DNA from: Acidimicrobiaceae bacterium RAAP-2
GTDB lineage: Bacteria > Actinomycetota > Acidimicrobiia > Acidimicrobiales > RAAP-2
Direction of reading: 5' to 3'
NCBI GenBank assembly: GCA_001443545.1
Contig: LMAD01000001.1
Location: 62,001 to 126,000 of the forward strand
Length of the DNA stretch: 64,000 nucleotides
Shown: piece by piece, positions 61,664 to 64,000 of the stretch
How positions within the stretch are numbered: position 1 is the stretch's first letter
Layout: every line of letters starts with the position of its first letter
The notes under the pieces: generated by a model
Databases searched by the model: none
What the model was told of the DNA's origin: nothing
What the model saw: only the letters and a program-made list of their open reading frames with translations
Translations under genes and position numbers: made by a program

Positions 61664-62199
61664 TGATCCAGGAACGCGAGGCCGGCCCGACCGCTCTTCT
61701 CGGGGTGGAATTGGACGCCGAGGAACGACCCGTGTGACACCGCGGCAGTGACCCCTTCGGCGGTGGCAACCGCGTCCGCAGTGATGGCCCCGTAGGAGTG
61801 CGCGAAGTAGTACGCCTCGCCCCACGGGTCGACGATCGACCAGCCGAGTCGCGGGACCCGCTCATCGCTCAGACGCACGACCCGTCCGGGGATGATGCCC
61901 AGTCCGTCGACGCCCCCGTCCTCCTCACTCGACTCCAGCGCCAGCTGGAGTCCGAGGCAGATCCCGAGTACCGGTCGATCCTGAGAGACCCGATCGGTGA
62001 TCGCCGTCGCGGCGCCGGTCTCGCCCAGGTGGGCCATCGCGCTGCGGGCCGACCCGACACCCGGGAGCACGACGTACCACGCGGACGCGATCGCGGCCGG
62101 ATCGGCGCTCACCACGCTCGAGTGACCCAGCCGAGCGAGCGTCGCCTGCACTGACCGGGTGTTGCCCGCGCCGTAGTCCACGATGACGACCTCGCTCAC
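61645..62199 (-). CDS. hisH: Imidazole glycerol phosphate synthase glutaminase subunit
   Basis: A 184-residue class I glutamine amidotransferase. The nucleophile is C81 in GICLGLQ, and the HxE pair is in FHPEKSG. The N-terminus VVIVDYGAGNTRSV is typical. It supplies ammonia to HisF. The GTG overlaps the hisCB stop, and its 3' end overlaps hisF directly, leaving no room for hisA. Confidence 0.96.
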   Translation of the reverse strand: MSEVVIVDYGAGNTRSVQATLARLGHSSVVSADPAAIASAWYVVLPGVGSARSAMAHLGETGAATAITDRVSQDRPVLGICLGLQLALESSEEDGGVDGLGIIPGRVVRLSDERVPRLGWSIVDPWGEAYYFAHSYGAITADAVATAEGVTAAVSHGSFLGVQFHPEKSGRAGLAFLDQCLSLV

Positions 62200-63716
62200 A
62201 GCGACCCCTTGGTCGAGCGCACGAGACCACCGTCGCGAACCAGGGCCTGGGCGAGCGCTCGGCCGACGGCCTTGAACGCGGCCTCGGCGACGTGGTGCGC
62301 GTTGGACCCGGTCGCCGTGACGTGCAGCGTGATCCGCGCCGTTTGGACCAGCGACTCGAGCGCGTGCGCCGCCATCCCCGGGTCCGGGTCGATCGACAAC
62401 GTGGCGGTCGCCCGACCCGAGAGGTCCACCACGGCGTGAGCGAGCGCCTCGTCCATCGGGACCCGGGCTTCGCCGTAGCGCGTCAACCCTCGACGGTCCC
62501 CGAGCGCCAGGTCCAGGGCTTCGCCAAAGGTCCGCATCATGTCCTCGACGGTGTGGTGGTCGCCGGTCTCGGGGTCACCGACGCCCTCGACGCGCAGGTC
62601 CATCCCCGCGTGGAAGGCCAGTTGCTGGAGCATGTGGTCGTAGAACCCCTCGCCGGACTGCACCAGGACCCGGCCCTCGCCGGGGACCCGCAGACGAACC
62701 GAGAAACGGGTCTCGGCCGTGGCGCGCCGGTGGTGCACCGGTGGCACCACCTCGTCGCGACCGAGCAACTCGCTCGCCAGCGCGGCCAGGAGTTGGTCGT
62801 CATCGACTTCGTCGCGAACGCTGATGCGCAACCCGCCCGCGAACGCGCGTAGGACGAGCCCGTGGGGCAGCATCACGTCGACGATTCGCTGCGGGTCGTC
62901 CATCGGGATGTAGAGGAAGTTGGTGTACGAGGGCGCCGGGACGAGTCCCAATTCGCGCAGTCCAGCCGCGAGTCGCTCCCGCTCGGCGATCTGCGGGGCC
63001 ACGTCGGGCGGGTTCGCGAGCGCCGCCATCGCGAGGGCGGCCGAGAGCGACGACACCGAGAGCGGTGCCTGGCGCGAGGATAGGACGGCGATGAGCTCGG
63101 GCGTGGCGAGCGCGTACCCGACGCGCGCGCCCGCGAGCCCGAAGGCCTTGGAGAACGTCCGCAACACGATGGCGCCGTCCTCGATCGCCCCCAGCGCATC
63201 CACGCCCGCGTAGTCGGCGTAGGCCTCGTCGACGACGAGCTGGCCCGCCACCACGGGGACGTCGGGCAACTCACCGGTCGGATTGTTCGGCCGACAGACG
63301 AACACGAGGTCGGCCGCGGCCGGGTCGTCGATCATGGTCGCGCCGGCCATCGACGCGGCGAAGCGGTACATGGAGTACGACGTCGCGGGCACCGTCGCGA
63401 TCGTGCCGCCGGCGGCGAACACGCGGGCCACCAGCACGATGAACTCGTCACTGCCGGCGCCGAGGGCGACCTGGTCGAGGTCGAGGCCGTGACGGGCCGC
63501 GATCGCCGCGCGCAGTGGTTCGTAGCGGCCACGATCGTACTCATTGACCTCGGCGAGCGCCGCCGCGATCGCGGCCGGACGCACACTCGCGGGCGGCGCC
63601 GGTGCGACGTTGCCGTCGAATCGGATGATCCGTCGCGCGTCGACGCCGATACCGGCAGCGATGCGTTCGTTCGAGAGCGGCCACTGATAGGCCTCGAGCG
63701 GTTGTGGCGTCGTCAT
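62196..63716 (-). CDS. hisCB: Fused histidinol-phosphate aminotransferase and imidazoleglycerol-phosphate dehydratase
   Basis: One uninterrupted 506-residue frame holds two enzymes. Residues 1-322 are HisC: the PLP lysine is K190 in TFSKAFGLAGARVGYA, with CRPNNPTG (N145), VVDEAYADY (D163, Y166) and R198. Residues 328-506 are HisB dehydratase: RRATAETRF, GFYDHMLQQLAFHAGMDL, the manganese ligand pair in DHHTVED (H387, H388) and AHHVAEAAFKAVGRAL (H474, H475, E478). They are joined by a linker of only about six residues with no stop or internal start. The HisB region GI-x-LG reads MMRTFG. It catalyses steps six and seven, in reverse order of its domains. Confidence 0.9.
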   Translation of the reverse strand: MTTPQPLEAYQWPLSNERIAAGIGVDARRIIRFDGNVAPAPPASVRPAAIAAALAEVNEYDRGRYEPLRAAIAARHGLDLDQVALGAGSDEFIVLVARVFAAGGTIATVPATSYSMYRFAASMAGATMIDDPAAADLVFVCRPNNPTGELPDVPVVAGQLVVDEAYADYAGVDALGAIEDGAIVLRTFSKAFGLAGARVGYALATPELIAVLSSRQAPLSVSSLSAALAMAALANPPDVAPQIAERERLAAGLRELGLVPAPSYTNFLYIPMDDPQRIVDVMLPHGLVLRAFAGGLRISVRDEVDDDQLLAALASELLGRDEVVPPVHHRRATAETRFSVRLRVPGEGRVLVQSGEGFYDHMLQQLAFHAGMDLRVEGVGDPETGDHHTVEDMMRTFGEALDLALGDRRGLTRYGEARVPMDEALAHAVVDLSGRATATLSIDPDPGMAAHALESLVQTARITLHVTATGSNAHHVAEAAFKAVGRALAQALVRDGGLVRSTKGSL

Positions 63717-64000
63717 CGCCGGGCCGTCGCCTTGTGCATGGGCATCCCCTCGAGGTCCGCGAGTGCTTCGATGGTCGGCGCCAATCGCGCTAATCCCTCC
63801 TCACTCACCCGCTGAATCGTGACCGACTTCATGAACGTCTCCAATCCGAGCCCCCCGGTCGATCGGGCCCAACCACCCGTGGGCAGGACGTGATTACCAC
63901 CGGTCGCGTAGTCGCCGGCCGGTACGGGCGCGAAGGGCCCGACGAACACGGCCCCGGCATTGCGGATCCGACCGGCGAGCGACTCGGCGCGCACGCCCAA
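63713..64000 (-). CDS. hisD: Histidinol dehydrogenase, C-terminal part, 5' end outside window
   Basis: The last 95 residues of HisD, which oxidises histidinol to histidine in two NAD steps. GAVFVGPFAPVPAGDYATGGNHVLPTGGWAR is split across the family pattern, with the conserved GDYxxGxNHVLPT histidine. The stop overlaps the hisCB start (ATGA), and the gene runs beyond 64000, so it is first of the visible his genes. Confidence 0.95.
   Translation of the reverse strand: MGVRAESLAGRIRNAGAVFVGPFAPVPAGDYATGGNHVLPTGGWARSTGGLGLETFMKSVTIQRVSEEGLARLAPTIEALADLEGMPMHKATARR

Overview
This window is GC-rich, densely packed chromosomal DNA from a high-GC Gram-positive-type bacterium. An actinobacterium (Actinomycetota) is very likely. 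A non-model class such as Acidimicrobiia is my inference, not something the sequence proves. Supporting signs are GatCAB, a long actinobacterial-type IleS, an F420-type luciferase-like oxidoreductase, a PASTA-domain kinase-like protein, many GTG starts, tightly overlapping genes (ATGA, GTGA and TGATG junctions), and many genes with a TANNNT hexamer 6-7 bases before the start codon, which points to leaderless mRNAs. I see no insertion sequence, prophage, CRISPR array, tRNA or rRNA. About 62 genes are called; the first (gatA) and last (hisD) run off the window.

Layout. 1-13 kb (mostly minus strand): gatA/gatC with an alpha/beta hydrolase, an SDR oxidoreductase, a PASTA protein whose kinase domain has lost its catalytic residues, ligA, mnmA with its sulfur donor cysteine desulfurase, an aldehyde dehydrogenase and an MFS exporter, then a divergent yceI/marR pair around a near-perfect operator-promoter. 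13-20 kb: ileS, two acetyltransferase genes, a HAD phosphatase, glutathione peroxidase, quinone oxidoreductase and a DUF5522 protein. 20-31 kb: a polyamine module with a PotABCD-type importer, 4-aminobutyraldehyde-type dehydrogenase, Lrp-type regulator, class III aminotransferase, FAD-dependent amine/amino acid oxidoreductase, and alanine dehydrogenase at the end of the importer operon. Together these could import putrescine-like amines, transaminate them with pyruvate, oxidise the aldehyde, and regenerate pyruvate from alanine.

31-43 kb: membrane and secreted proteins, a threonine/serine dehydratase-like enzyme, a CadD-type transporter, an MFS transporter, an orphan Tat-exported oligopeptide-type binding protein, then a pyrimidine-salvage neighbourhood (NCS1 permease, phosphoribosyltransferase, cytosine deaminase, upp) interleaved with two secreted DUF5666-like repeat proteins. 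43-55 kb: an asymmetric heterodimeric ABC exporter, an F420-type oxidoreductase, glutamate dehydrogenase, an APC permease divergent from a PLP decarboxylase, a phosphoglycerate mutase-like phosphatase, a VOC protein coupled to a ComA-like phosphosulfolactate synthase, and a 43-residue coiled-coil microprotein. 55-60 kb: a probable ferric-iron ABC importer operon ending in an FTR1/COG4280-like membrane protein and a small membrane protein. 60-64 kb: a histidine operon hisD-hisCB-hisH-hisF-hisIE with a fused HisC-HisB protein and no hisA.

I found no convincing new defence or mobile system. The most distinctive items are the HisC-HisB fusion, the PASTA pseudokinase, the iron importer with its coupled membrane genes, the MarR operator set exactly inside a consensus promoter, and the pervasive leaderless promoter spacing.
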